Below, piece by piece: positions 25,714-33,820 of a stretch of DNA of 64,000 bases. Both the position numbers and the translations under genes were made by a program. The stretch's first letter is position 1. Each line of letters opens with the position of its first letter. The notes under the pieces were generated by a model, which made no database searches, was not told where the DNA came from, and saw only the letters and a program-made list of their open reading frames with translations. Source of the DNA: Beijerinckiaceae bacterium (GTDB lineage Bacteria > Pseudomonadota > Alphaproteobacteria > Rhizobiales > Beijerinckiaceae); the NCBI GenBank assembly GCA_027532775.1, contig JAPZTO010000002.1, positions 434,001 through 498,000 on the forward strand. Direction: 5' to 3'.

Positions 25714-26247
25714 TCAGGCCTCCCCGAGCCCGTGCGAGAACCGGATCGGCATCGGCGCGGCTTCAACCTTGGCCATGCGCAGCAGGATGCGTTCGATGGA
25801 GAACAGGACGATCAGGAAGCCGCCGCCGGCAATCGGAACATAGTCCCAGCCCTTGGAGATGCCGACAACGGGCAACCGGTCCGACCACACCCCCGCCGCG
25901 AGGCGGCTGCCATAGATCACCATGGCGATGCCGAAGACCGTCACCAGCATTTCGATCGCATAGATCAGCGCGCTCTTGGTCGCGCCGGTCGTGTAATGGA
26001 GCGTCAGGTCGAAGCCCATATGGTCCTGCTCGCGCACGCCGACGGCGCCACCGAGCAGGATGAACCAGAGCATGAGGAACAGCGAGATCGGCTCACCCCA
26101 TGCCGGCGTGTCGTTGAGGACATAGCGCCCGAACACCGTCCAGGCCACGATCAGCGTCATGGCGACGAGGCCGGATCCGGCCAGCAGGAGCGAGACCAGG
26201 CTCAGCCGTGCGCAGAATTGGCTGTAGAGGGTGACAAGCTTGTCCAT
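25714..26247 (-). CDS. TRAP transporter small permease (DctQ type)
   Basis: A 177-residue membrane protein with four predicted helices, the small membrane subunit of the TRAP importer. The conserved WTVFGRYVLNDTPAWGEPISLFLMLWFILLGGAVGVREQDHMGFDL region (residues about 36-80) is diagnostic. It acts with the large subunit at 24431 and the binding protein at 26318. A hairpin in the 70-base gap after dctP may lower its expression relative to the receptor. Confidence 0.92.
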   Translation of the reverse strand: MDKLVTLYSQFCARLSLVSLLLAGSGLVAMTLIVAWTVFGRYVLNDTPAWGEPISLFLMLWFILLGGAVGVREQDHMGFDLTLHYTTGATKSALIYAIEMLVTVFGIAMVIYGSRLAAGVWSDRLPVVGISKGWDYVPIAGGGFLIVLFSIERILLRMAKVEAAPMPIRFSHGLGEA

Positions 26248-26269
26248 GACGCTTTCCCGGTAAAAGAAA

Positions 26270-26297
26270 GGCGCAACCGCCGCGGGGCGATTGCGCC
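26270..26297 (-). promoter_or_regulatory. Intercistronic hairpin between dctP and dctQ
   Basis: A seven-base perfect stem (GGCGCAA with TTGCGCC) and a 14-base GC-rich loop lie in the gap between the TRAP receptor and small permease genes. Such hairpins commonly protect the 5' part of the mRNA so the receptor is made in excess. No U-run follows, so full termination is unlikely. Function is inferred. Confidence 0.45.
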
Positions 26298-26317
26298 AAG
26301 TCCGCCGTAACCGGCGT

Positions 26318-27298
26318 TTACTTCACGGCCTGGATCGCGGCGACGAGGTCCTTCAGCGCCTGATCCTTCACGAACTTCTCGTAGACGGGCTTCATGGCGT
26401 CGATGAAGGGCTGCTTCTCGACGGTGTTGACCACCGCGCCACCGGCCTTGACCTTGGCTTCCGAGGCCTTTTCACGCGCATCCCAGAGCTTCCGCATCTC
26501 GGCAACGGATTCCTTCGCCGCCGCCTTGACCAGCGCCTGGTCTTCCTTGGAGAGCTTGTCGAAGCTCTTCTTCGACATGACGAGCACTTCCGGAGAGAGG
26601 GAATGCTCGGTCAGGGAGTAGAATTTCGAGACTTCGAAATGCTTGGTCGACTCGAAGGACGGCCAGTTGTTCTCCGCCCCGTCGATCAGGCCGGTCTGCA
26701 GGCCCGAATAGACTTCACCGAAATTCATCGGGGTGGCGTTGGCGCCGAGCGCCGAGACGAGGCTGATGAACATGTCCGATTGCTGGACGCGGATCTTCAG
26801 GCCCTTCATGTCGTCCGGCTTCGTGATCGGGCGCTTGGAATTGTAGAAAGAGCGCGCACCGGAATCGTAGAAGGCGAGACCGACAAGGTCATGCTTCTCG
26901 AATTCCTTGAGGATGCTTTCGCCGATCGGGCCATCCATCACCTTGCGCATATGGTCGACCGAGCGGAAGATGAAGGGCAGCGACGGCACGTTGGTCGCCG
27001 GGATCAGGTTGTTGAACGGCGCCATGTTGATGCGGTTCATATCGAGCACGCCGAAGCGGGTCTGCTCGATCGTATCCTTTTCCTGGCCGAGCTGGGCCGA
27101 ATGGAACACGTTGATCTTGATGCGGCCATTGGTGCGCTGCTCGAGCAGCTTGCCCATGAACTTGACGGCCTCGACCGTCGGGTAGCCATCCGGATGGATG
27201 TCGGTCGAACGCAACGTCTGCGCCTGTGCAGCAGCACCGGCGCCCAGTGACATGAGGGCTGCCAGTGCGACACCCTTGAACATACGACGAGAAATCAT
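26318..27298 (-). CDS. TRAP transporter substrate-binding protein (DctP type), likely uronate receptor
   Basis: A 326-residue periplasmic receptor with a signal ending AAAQAQT near residue 27. The TRAP-specific Arg that clamps the carboxylate lies in LKIRVQQSDMF (near residue 170), followed by PMNFGEVYSGLQTGLIDGAENN, the family hallmark. The neighbouring kduI, kduD and uxaC genes point to a hexuronate or unsaturated uronate, which agrees with the known role of many DctP proteins in this neighbourhood. AAGGAGG precedes its ATG. Confidence 0.92.
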   Translation of the reverse strand: MISRRMFKGVALAALMSLGAGAAAQAQTLRSTDIHPDGYPTVEAVKFMGKLLEQRTNGRIKINVFHSAQLGQEKDTIEQTRFGVLDMNRINMAPFNNLIPATNVPSLPFIFRSVDHMRKVMDGPIGESILKEFEKHDLVGLAFYDSGARSFYNSKRPITKPDDMKGLKIRVQQSDMFISLVSALGANATPMNFGEVYSGLQTGLIDGAENNWPSFESTKHFEVSKFYSLTEHSLSPEVLVMSKKSFDKLSKEDQALVKAAAKESVAEMRKLWDAREKASEAKVKAGGAVVNTVEKQPFIDAMKPVYEKFVKDQALKDLVAAIQAVK

Positions 27299-27352
27299 GG
27301 TCTTTCCTCCTTGAATGCGGGTTTGTTCCCGCCTTTCCCTTGCCGTTCCGGC

Positions 27353-28174
27353 CTAGACAGGCCGTGCCGATACCGCCCGCGCGGAAAAACGGATTCCGCC
27401 GGCGAATTCAAATTCCGCAACATCCCCGGCCGCCACGAGATGGATCCCCGTCGTCATGCCCGTAGAGATGAAGTCACCCGCCCGGAGGCGGTAGCCGCGT
27501 GCCCGCAGATGCGCGACCAGAAAGCCGAACGCGGCCAGCGGTCCATCCATGACGCGGGCTGCGCTGCCCTCGCCTGCCAGCTTGCCATTGATGTCGCATC
27601 GCGCTGTGAGCCGGGCCCAGTCGCAGTCTTCCCAGCCGGAAATGGCCGGGCCGACAATGATGCCTGAATTGTTGCCGAGATCGGAAATCACCGAGCAGGG
27701 CCCGAGATCGTTGATGCCGGCAAAGGGCGAGCCGGCGGTCTCGACACCCGCATGGAGCGCCCCGACGCAAGACATAAGCGCGTCCTCGCTGCCCGGCAGA
27801 TCCTCCGGGATATCCGTGCCGAGGCAGAGGATGAATTCGGCCTCGACAGCAGCGAACCCGCCCGGAAAGACCGGAAACGGCATTTCGGTGCCATTCGCGG
27901 CAAACCGCACCTGCCGGCTCATGACCGGGCCGGCGAGCCGGGCGGCGCCGAGCCTGTCGCGCCATTCCGGGGCAATGCCGGCAATCTTCCAGCCGGCGAC
28001 CTGATCGGGAAAACCGGCGATCGCGGCATCCTGGACCCGATAGGCTTCAGCAAGGGTCGCCGGAACCGTTCCGGGGAAATCAGCCAGCGGGTGGGCAGAG
28101 AGCCGGGCAATCCGGAACGCCGAGGCAATCGCCTCCTCCGTGCTCGTGCCCGCCTCTTTCCGGCCCGGTTCCAT
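27353..28174 (-). CDS. 2-keto-4-pentenoate hydratase / fumarylacetoacetase-like protein
   Basis: A 273-residue protein of the hydratase/decarboxylase group of the FAH superfamily (MhpD type). It shows HPLADFPGTVPATLAEAYRVQDA, GWKIAGIAP, VEAEFILCLG (acidic metal ligands) and SVISDLGNNSGIIVGPAI. The superfamily acts on 2-keto acids with a Mg2+ ion. In a uronate locus it could handle a keto-deoxy intermediate, but a specific reaction cannot be assigned. The frame extends to 28234 with GTG/ATG starts, but the added N-terminus is not family-like and would crowd the divergent promoter, so I start at 28174 with modest certainty. It begins the TRAP operon. Confidence 0.82.
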   Translation of the reverse strand: MEPGRKEAGTSTEEAIASAFRIARLSAHPLADFPGTVPATLAEAYRVQDAAIAGFPDQVAGWKIAGIAPEWRDRLGAARLAGPVMSRQVRFAANGTEMPFPVFPGGFAAVEAEFILCLGTDIPEDLPGSEDALMSCVGALHAGVETAGSPFAGINDLGPCSVISDLGNNSGIIVGPAISGWEDCDWARLTARCDINGKLAGEGSAARVMDGPLAAFGFLVAHLRARGYRLRAGDFISTGMTTGIHLVAAGDVAEFEFAGGIRFSARAVSARPV

Positions 28175-28244
28175 GCCTGTTTTCGCTTCTCTTCCCGGCT
28201 TTCGCGGGCGCCACTGCTTGTTGACAGACATCACGATAGTATGG

Positions 28245-28264
28245 ACTTGTATGGTAGATCAAGT
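28245..28264. promoter_or_regulatory. Candidate GntR operator of the uronate locus
   Basis: The short divergent region holds ACTTG-N10-CAAGT, an inverted repeat enclosing TGGTAGATCA, which differs at two positions from the TGGTATACCA core known for uronate regulators such as UxuR/ExuR. A direct repeat GTATGG (28239-28244 and 28249-28254) overlaps it. It would allow the GntR protein at 28285 to control both arms. Pattern seen, role inferred. Confidence 0.5.
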
Positions 28265-28284
28265 GGGAATATAAAGGTCTCATC

Positions 28285-28977
28285 ATGAACGCCCAGACCC
28301 CGCTTCCCCTCGGCCATTCCAAGGCGCCCAGCGCGACACGCGGCGTGTCCGAACGTTTGCGGCAGGCCATCATCTCGATGGAGTTTCCGCCCGGAACGCG
28401 GTTGTCCGAAGGCGAGATCGCCACGCGCTATGATGTTTCCCGCCAGCCCGTGCGCGAGGCGCTGATCTCGCTGAGCCGGATCGGCCTCGTCCAGGTCCTT
28501 CCGCAGCGCGGCACCATCGTGACCCGCATTTCCACCCGCCACATGATGCAGGTGCGGATCGCCCGCGAGGCCCTCGAATCCGCCATCGTGCAGCGCGCCT
28601 GCGAACGTTTCGACCCGGTGATCCGCGGCAGTATCGACGCGATCCTCGAAACACAGGCCCGCGCGGCCTGCGAGGGCGACTACATGACCATCACGGCCGC
28701 GGATTCCCAGTTCCATGCCGCCCTCGCCACCGGCGCCGATTGTGAGATGATCTGGCAGATCGTGCTGGATGTGAAGGCCCATATGGATCGTGTGCGGCAC
28801 CTGACGCTGCAGGACCGCGATTCCATGCGCATCCTCGTGGAGCAGCACCGCGCCATCGTCGATGCGATTGACCAGCGGGACCCCGAAAAGGCCGATCACG
28901 CCATGCGGCATCACCTGATGGAGATCCTGCGGGACCTGCCGCGCGTCCTGGCGGAGCGGGCCGACTATTTCGAATAA
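28285..28977 (+). CDS. GntR-family regulator of uronate genes (FCD subfamily)
   Basis: A 230-residue regulator with a winged helix at about 15-80 (SERLRQAIISMEFPPGTRLSEGE, IATRYDVSRQPVREALISLSRIG) and an FCD ligand domain with metal His candidates in DSQFHAALATG, VKAHMDRVRHLT and VEQHRAIVDAI. It leads the kduI-kduD-uxaC set on the plus strand and is divergent from the hydratase/TRAP operon. By position it probably senses a uronate or keto-deoxy intermediate, as UxuR-like proteins do. Confidence 0.88.
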   Translation: MNAQTPLPLGHSKAPSATRGVSERLRQAIISMEFPPGTRLSEGEIATRYDVSRQPVREALISLSRIGLVQVLPQRGTIVTRISTRHMMQVRIAREALESAIVQRACERFDPVIRGSIDAILETQARAACEGDYMTITAADSQFHAALATGADCEMIWQIVLDVKAHMDRVRHLTLQDRDSMRILVEQHRAIVDAIDQRDPEKADHAMRHHLMEILRDLPRVLAERADYFE

Positions 28978-29031
28978 GCCGGCGGGAGCGAAATCCGCCG
29001 ATCCGGGAACGGAAACACCGAGGAATCCTTC

Positions 29032-29883
29032 ATGAGTGCCATCGATATCGAGATCCGCCAGGCCATCCATCCGGAGCATGCAGAGGGCATGTCAACGGCG
29101 GAGCTGCGGAAGCATTTCCTCGTGACAGGGCTGTTCCAGCCTGGCCGGATCAAAGCGGTCTATACCCATTATGACCGCATGATCCTGATGGGCCTGATGC
29201 CGTCAAAAGGCCCCCTCGCCTTTGGTCCGGAGCTCGCCCAGCTGGTCAAGGCCGAGGATTTTCTGGCCCGGCGTGAGATCGGCCTGTTCAATCTCGGCGG
29301 GGCCGGGCGCGTGCGCGCCGGCGGCAAGACCTACGAACTCGGGCGCTACGACGCGCTTTACCTGCCGATGGGCACGCATAATGTGCTGATCGAAAGCGCG
29401 CATGCCGACGATCCGGCGCTGTTCTACGCCAATTCGGCGGCTGCCCATCATGCCCATCCGGCGCATCTGATGAAGGTCGGCGCCCTGCACGGCGACGAAC
29501 TGGGTGCCGAGGCGAGCGCCAACCGCCGCACATTGACGAAATACATGCATCCCGGCGCTTTTCCCACCTGCCAGCTCGTGATGGGGCGGACGGCGATGCA
29601 TAACGGCTCTGTCTGGAACACGATGCCGCCGCACACGCATGACCGGCGGATGGAGGCCTATCTCTACCACGACCTGCCGGAAGGCCAGGCCGTGTTCCAT
29701 TTCATGGGCCGCCCGGACCATACCCGCCATCTCGTGGTGCGGAACCATGAGGCGATCCTCTCGCCGCCCTGGTCCATCCATTGCGGCTCGGGCACCTCGG
29801 CCTATGCCTTTATCTGGTCGATGGCCGGCGACAACCAGACCTTTACCGACATGGATGCCGTTCCCGTACCGACGCTGTTCTGA
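29032..29883 (+). CDS. kduI: 5-dehydro-4-deoxy-D-glucuronate isomerase
   Basis: Isomerises 4-deoxy-L-threo-5-hexosulose uronate, the product of pectin or glycosaminoglycan lyases, to 3-deoxy-D-glycero-2,5-hexodiulosonate. The 283-residue cupin has the family start IRQAIHPEHAEGMSTAELRKHFLV and the zinc site MPPHTHDRRMEAYLYHDL, with His, His and Glu ligands, plus the later RNHEAILSPPWSIHCG His. It is followed ten bases later by kduD, the next enzyme of the route. Confidence 0.95.
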   Translation: MSAIDIEIRQAIHPEHAEGMSTAELRKHFLVTGLFQPGRIKAVYTHYDRMILMGLMPSKGPLAFGPELAQLVKAEDFLARREIGLFNLGGAGRVRAGGKTYELGRYDALYLPMGTHNVLIESAHADDPALFYANSAAAHHAHPAHLMKVGALHGDELGAEASANRRTLTKYMHPGAFPTCQLVMGRTAMHNGSVWNTMPPHTHDRRMEAYLYHDLPEGQAVFHFMGRPDHTRHLVVRNHEAILSPPWSIHCGSGTSAYAFIWSMAGDNQTFTDMDAVPVPTLF

Positions 29884-29892
29884 GGCATCGCC

Positions 29893-30654
29893 ATGGCTGC
29901 CCTCCCCAGCTTTCGCCTTGATGGCCGCGTGGCCCTTGTCACCGGTGCGAATACCGGCATAGGGCAAGCCATTGCCGTCGCACTCGGCGCGGCCGGCGCC
30001 CGGGTGGCGCTTGTCGGCCGTTCCCCGATGGACGAGACGGAGGCCCTTCTCGATGCGCTCGGTGCGGCGCATCTTGCCATACGTGCCGATCTCTCGACGG
30101 CGGAGCCCGCCGCGCATGTTGTCGGGGAGGTTCTCGGCTGGGCCGGGCGGCTCGACATCCTCGTCAACAATGCCGGCATCATCCGCCGTGCCGATGCGCT
30201 CGATTTCACCGAAGAGGACTGGGATGCGGTGGTCGACACCAATCTCAAGGTGGCGTTCTTCCTGGCGCAGGCCGCCGGCCGCCATATGGTGCCGCGCAAG
30301 GAAGGCAAGATCATCAACATCGCATCCCTGCTCTCGTTCCAGGGCGGCGTGCGCGTGGCCTCCTACACCGCCTCGAAAAGCGGCCTTGCCGGCCTGACCA
30401 GGCTGCTGGCCTGCGAATGGGCGCCGCACGGCATCAACGTCAATGCCATTGCGCCGGGCTATTTCGTGACCAACAACACCGAAGCCCTGCGCAACGATGC
30501 CGACAGGCATTCGGCCATCCTCGCCCGGATTCCCGCCGGGCAATGGGGCGACCCTGCCGATCTCGGCGGCGCCGCCGTGTTCCTCGCCTCAGACGCCGCC
30601 CGCTATATCCACGGCATTACCCTGCCGGTCGATGGCGGATGGCTAGCCCGGTAA
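29893..30654 (+). CDS. kduD: 2-dehydro-3-deoxy-D-gluconate 5-dehydrogenase
   Basis: A 253-residue short-chain dehydrogenase that reduces the KduI product to 2-keto-3-deoxygluconate. The cofactor loop VTGANTGIGQAIA (about 17-29), NNAGIIRRADALDFTEEDWD, and the catalytic YTASK (Tyr near 157) with upstream Ser are present, and the C-terminus GITLPVDGGWLAR is that of KduD. Enzymes for the next steps (kdgK, kdgA) are not in the window. Confidence 0.93.
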   Translation: MAALPSFRLDGRVALVTGANTGIGQAIAVALGAAGARVALVGRSPMDETEALLDALGAAHLAIRADLSTAEPAAHVVGEVLGWAGRLDILVNNAGIIRRADALDFTEEDWDAVVDTNLKVAFFLAQAAGRHMVPRKEGKIINIASLLSFQGGVRVASYTASKSGLAGLTRLLACEWAPHGINVNAIAPGYFVTNNTEALRNDADRHSAILARIPAGQWGDPADLGGAAVFLASDAARYIHGITLPVDGGWLAR

Positions 30655-30663
30655 GCCAAGACC

Positions 30664-32064
30664 ATGCTTCATCCAGACCGCCTCTTCCCCGCCGATCCTG
30701 CCACGCGCGATGTGGCGCGCGCCCTCTATGCCACGGTGAAGGACCTGCCGATCATCTCGCCGCATGGCCATACCGATCCACGCTGGTATGCCGAGAACGC
30801 GCCTTTCCCCGATCCGGCGCGGCTTTTTGTGGTGCCGGACCATTACATCTTCCGCATGCTCCACTCGCAGGGCGTGCGGCTCGAGGATCTCGGCATTCCC
30901 CGGCTTGATGGCGCCGCGGTCGAGCAGGACCCGCGCAAGATCTGGCGGCTTTTCGCGAAGCATTACTTCCTGTTCCGCGCCACGCCGACGCGGATCTGGA
31001 TTGATCACGCCTTCGATACCCTGTTCGGGCTGACCGACCGCCTCACGCCAGACAATGCCGATCATCATTATGACGTGATCGAGGCCGCCCTCCGCAGCGA
31101 GGCCTTCCGGCCACGGGCACTGTTCGAGCGGATGAAGATCGAGGTGATCTCCACCACTGACGGCGCGCTCGACGATCTTGGCTGGCACCGGATGATCCGC
31201 GATTCCGGCTGGACGGGCCGCGTGGTGCCCGCCTACCGGCCCGATGCCGTGGTCGATCCGGAATTCCGCGGCTTCCGCGAGAATGTCGAGCGCCTCGGCG
31301 AAATCGCCGGCGAGGATACCGGAAGCTGGGAAGGTTATCTCCGGGCGCATCGGGCAAGGCGGGCCTATTTCAAGACTTTCGGCGCGACCAGTTCCGATCA
31401 TGGCCATGCCAGCGCAGCGACGGCCAATCTCTCCCCCGGCGAAGCCTCCGCCCTGTTCCAGCGCGTGCTGAAGCCGGGCGTCAGCGCGGCGGATGCAGAG
31501 CTGTTCCGTGCCCAGATGCTCACGGAAATGGCGCGGATGAGCCTCGATGACGGGCTCGTCCTGCAGATCCATCCGGGCTCGTTCCGCAACCACAACGCGG
31601 CCTTGTTCGAGCATTTCGGGCGGGACATGGGCGCCGATATTCCGCAGCGCACGGATTATGTCCGCGCGCTCAAGCCGCTGCTTGATGCGCATGGCAATGA
31701 TCCGCGCCTGTCGGTCATCCTCTTCACGCTGGACGAGACGAGCTATTCGCGCGAACTCGCCCCGCTGGCCGGGCATTATCCGTGCCTGAAACTCGGCCCG
31801 GCCTGGTGGTTCTTCGATGCGCCGGATGGTATGCGGCGCTTCCGCGACCTGACGACCGAGACGGCTGGTTTCTACAATACGGTCGGGTTCAATGACGATA
31901 CGCGGGCCTTCCCGTCGATCCCGGCCCGGCATGATGTCGCACGCCGCATCGATTGCGCCTTCCTTGCCGAGCGCGTGGTGACGCACCGGCTCGACGAGGA
32001 CGAGGCTTTCGCGCTGGCGCATGATCTCGCCTATCGTCTGGCGAAGGAGGCGTATCGGCTGTGA
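30664..32064 (+). CDS. uxaC: Glucuronate isomerase (uronate isomerase)
   Basis: Converts D-glucuronate to D-fructuronate or D-galacturonate to D-tagaturonate. The 466-residue amidohydrolase-fold protein begins with HPDRLFPADPATRDVARALYATVKDLPIISPHGHTDPRWYAENAPFPDPARLFVVPDHYIFRMLHSQGV (domain span residues 2-72). It holds PHGHTD, the metal motif of UxaC, and the C-terminal RHDVARRIDCAFLAERV. It is nine bases after kduD, closing the uronate operon. The uxaB/uxuB and mannonate dehydratase genes are not visible. Confidence 0.95.
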   Translation: MLHPDRLFPADPATRDVARALYATVKDLPIISPHGHTDPRWYAENAPFPDPARLFVVPDHYIFRMLHSQGVRLEDLGIPRLDGAAVEQDPRKIWRLFAKHYFLFRATPTRIWIDHAFDTLFGLTDRLTPDNADHHYDVIEAALRSEAFRPRALFERMKIEVISTTDGALDDLGWHRMIRDSGWTGRVVPAYRPDAVVDPEFRGFRENVERLGEIAGEDTGSWEGYLRAHRARRAYFKTFGATSSDHGHASAATANLSPGEASALFQRVLKPGVSAADAELFRAQMLTEMARMSLDDGLVLQIHPGSFRNHNAALFEHFGRDMGADIPQRTDYVRALKPLLDAHGNDPRLSVILFTLDETSYSRELAPLAGHYPCLKLGPAWWFFDAPDGMRRFRDLTTETAGFYNTVGFNDDTRAFPSIPARHDVARRIDCAFLAERVVTHRLDEDEAFALAHDLAYRLAKEAYRL

Positions 32065-32069
32065 GCCGG

Positions 32070-32100
32070 TTGACACCCAAAACCGTGAATGCAGTATGCT
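32070..32100 (+). promoter_or_regulatory. Candidate sigma-70-type promoter of tctCBA
   Basis: A consensus TTGACA at 32070-32075 is followed by TATGCT at 32095-32100 (19-base spacer, four of six -10 matches) upstream of tctC. The spacer is long, so the promoter would be weak or activator-assisted. A perfect palindrome follows at once at 32100-32109. Confidence 0.45.
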
Positions 32101-32109
32101 GTGATCACA
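32100..32109. promoter_or_regulatory. Palindrome TGTGATCACA, operator candidate upstream of tctC
   Basis: A perfect 10-bp palindrome immediately downstream of the candidate -10 box and about 105 bases before the tctC start. Its position suits a repressor blocking initiation. The regulator is unknown, and no regulator gene lies directly beside it. Confidence 0.45.
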
Positions 32110-32214
32110 CTTGAGAGCCGGGCAAAAGATCCGGCCTCGCGGGAACGAAACACCAGGAACTCGACGGGATTCCGGCTGGAGCCGGAGCCCGGGAGCCTTT
32201 TCAAGGAGGAAACG

Positions 32215-33210
32215 ATGGACTCGATTTCACGCCGTTCGATTCTGGCTGGTGGCGCTGCCATCGGCGCCGCTGCGGGCCTCGGGGTCGCGCCGGCCCGGGC
32301 GCAGGCCTGGCCCAACCGTCCGATCACCATGGTCTGCCCGTGGGGTGCCGGCGGTGGCACCGACCAGACGGCGCGCATTGTTGCCTCGATCCTGGAACGG
32401 GACCTGAAGCAGCCGGTCAGCGTGGTCAACCGCACCGGCGGTTCGGGCGTGGTCGGGCATTCCGCGATCGCCACCGCGGCCCCCGATGGCTACACGATCG
32501 GGATGATCACGGTGGAAATCACCATGATGCATCATCAGGGCCTGACCGATCTCAACCCGACCAGCTACACCCCCCTCGCCCTCATGAACGAGGATCCGCC
32601 GGGCGTGCAGGTTCCGGGCAATTCTCCCTACAAGACCGTCAAGGAACTTGCGGATGCGATCAAGGCCGCGCCGGCCGGCAAGTTCAAGGCTTCCGGCACC
32701 GGCCAGGGCGGCATCTGGCATCTCGCGCTGATCGGCTGGCTCGGAGCCATGGGCCTGAAGCCGGATCATGTCGCCTGGGTGCCCTCGAACGGTGCGGCGC
32801 CGGCGATGCAGGATCTCGCCGCCGGCGGGATCGACCTTGTTACCTGCTCGGTGCCGGAAGCCCGCGCGATGATCGATGCCGGCAAAGCGCGCTCTCTCGC
32901 CATCATGGCGGACCAGCGCAACCCGCAGTTCAAGGATGTGCCGACGCTCAATGAGTCCCTCGGGATCAAGTATTCGGTCGGGGCCTGGCGCGGCATTGCT
33001 GCGCCAAAGGGTCTGCCGGCGGACATCCAGGCACGCTTCGTCGCGGCGCTGAAATCAGCCTATGAATCCAAGGAGTTCCAGGACTTCATGGCGGCGCGCG
33101 GCTTCGGCACGAAATTCGCCGATCCTGCCGGCTTCGCGGGCTTCATGGCCAATGGCGACAAGATGATGGCCGAAGCGATGAAGGCGGCCGGCCTCGCCAA
33201 AAAAGCCTGA
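32215..33210 (+). CDS. tctC: Tripartite tricarboxylate transporter receptor (TctC/Bug family)
   Basis: A 331-residue periplasmic receptor. The N-terminus SRRSILAGGAA followed by a hydrophobic run to ARAQA (near residue 30) looks like a Tat signal. The mature part WPNRPITMVCPWGAGGGTDQTARIVAS carries the carboxylate-binding GGGTD loop, then VVNRTGGSGVVGHS. AAGGAGGA precedes the ATG at 32215; an in-frame upstream extension is not used because it has no family character. It is followed by tctB and tctA. Confidence 0.93.
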   Translation: MDSISRRSILAGGAAIGAAAGLGVAPARAQAWPNRPITMVCPWGAGGGTDQTARIVASILERDLKQPVSVVNRTGGSGVVGHSAIATAAPDGYTIGMITVEITMMHHQGLTDLNPTSYTPLALMNEDPPGVQVPGNSPYKTVKELADAIKAAPAGKFKASGTGQGGIWHLALIGWLGAMGLKPDHVAWVPSNGAAPAMQDLAAGGIDLVTCSVPEARAMIDAGKARSLAIMADQRNPQFKDVPTLNESLGIKYSVGAWRGIAAPKGLPADIQARFVAALKSAYESKEFQDFMAARGFGTKFADPAGFAGFMANGDKMMAEAMKAAGLAKKA

Positions 33211-33246
33211 CGCGTCAAGAAAGCCTGACGCCAGCGCACCGGCTTT

Positions 33247-33298
33247 CCCTGCCGCGGCAGGGCAAAACGAACTCCGGCGGCCGCCCTGCCGGAGTTTT
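33247..33298 (+). terminator. Tandem hairpins between tctC and tctB
   Basis: A perfect 16-base palindrome (CCCTGCCGCGGCAGGG, 33247-33262) is followed by a nine-base-pair stem (33270-33278 with 33288-33296, nine-base loop) and a short T-run (TTTT, 33295-33298). The second hairpin has the form of a weak rho-independent terminator. It would cut most transcripts after the receptor gene and so set a high receptor-to-permease ratio. Confidence 0.6.
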
Positions 33299-33318
33299 CC
33301 TTCCTCTGAAAGGACTGG

Positions 33319-33816
33319 ATGATGCGGATCTCCGACCGGATTTCCGGCGTGTTCCTTGCGCTGCTCGGCGCAGCCGCGTTCTGGGGCGGCTCGCGCCTTC
33401 CGCCTGTGCCAGGCCAGCAGGTCGGGCCAAGTGCATTCCCCATGGTTGTTGGCGCCGGCCTGGTGATTGTCGGGATCCTGATCGCCCTGCATATCGGCCG
33501 CAGCTTCGAGGAGCAGGCCGAAGCGGAACTCGCGGAGCACAGCCAGCCTGACCCTGAGGCCGAACTCTACGAGAAAAGACGGCAATGGCTGGCGCTGCTG
33601 CCTCCATGTCTGCTGGTCTTCTACTATCTGGTTTCCGAGAGGCTCGGCTTCATCATCACGGCGGCGATCATGATCGGGGTGCTCGCCTGGGCCTTCAACG
33701 CCCGCCGCCGGCTGATCCTTCCAGTCGCGCTCGGTGGCGCCGTCTTCATCCACCTCGTCTTCTTCAAGGTCCTTCGCGTTCCGCTCGCGCCGGGCCTGCT
33801 TCCCATGCCCTGGTGA
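33319..33816 (+). CDS. tctB: Tripartite tricarboxylate transporter small membrane protein TctB
   Basis: A 165-residue membrane protein with four hydrophobic segments (about 9-27, 42-60, 90-108, 112-155) separated by a charged loop at 62-88. It has the usual TctB N-terminus RISDRISGVFLALLGAAAFWGGSRLP. It is required with TctA for transport but has no known catalytic motif. It starts at ATG 33319 or 33322 after AAGGA and is followed four bases later by tctA. Confidence 0.9.
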   Translation: MMRISDRISGVFLALLGAAAFWGGSRLPPVPGQQVGPSAFPMVVGAGLVIVGILIALHIGRSFEEQAEAELAEHSQPDPEAELYEKRRQWLALLPPCLLVFYYLVSERLGFIITAAIMIGVLAWAFNARRRLILPVALGGAVFIHLVFFKVLRVPLAPGLLPMPW

Positions 33817-33820
33817 CCTC

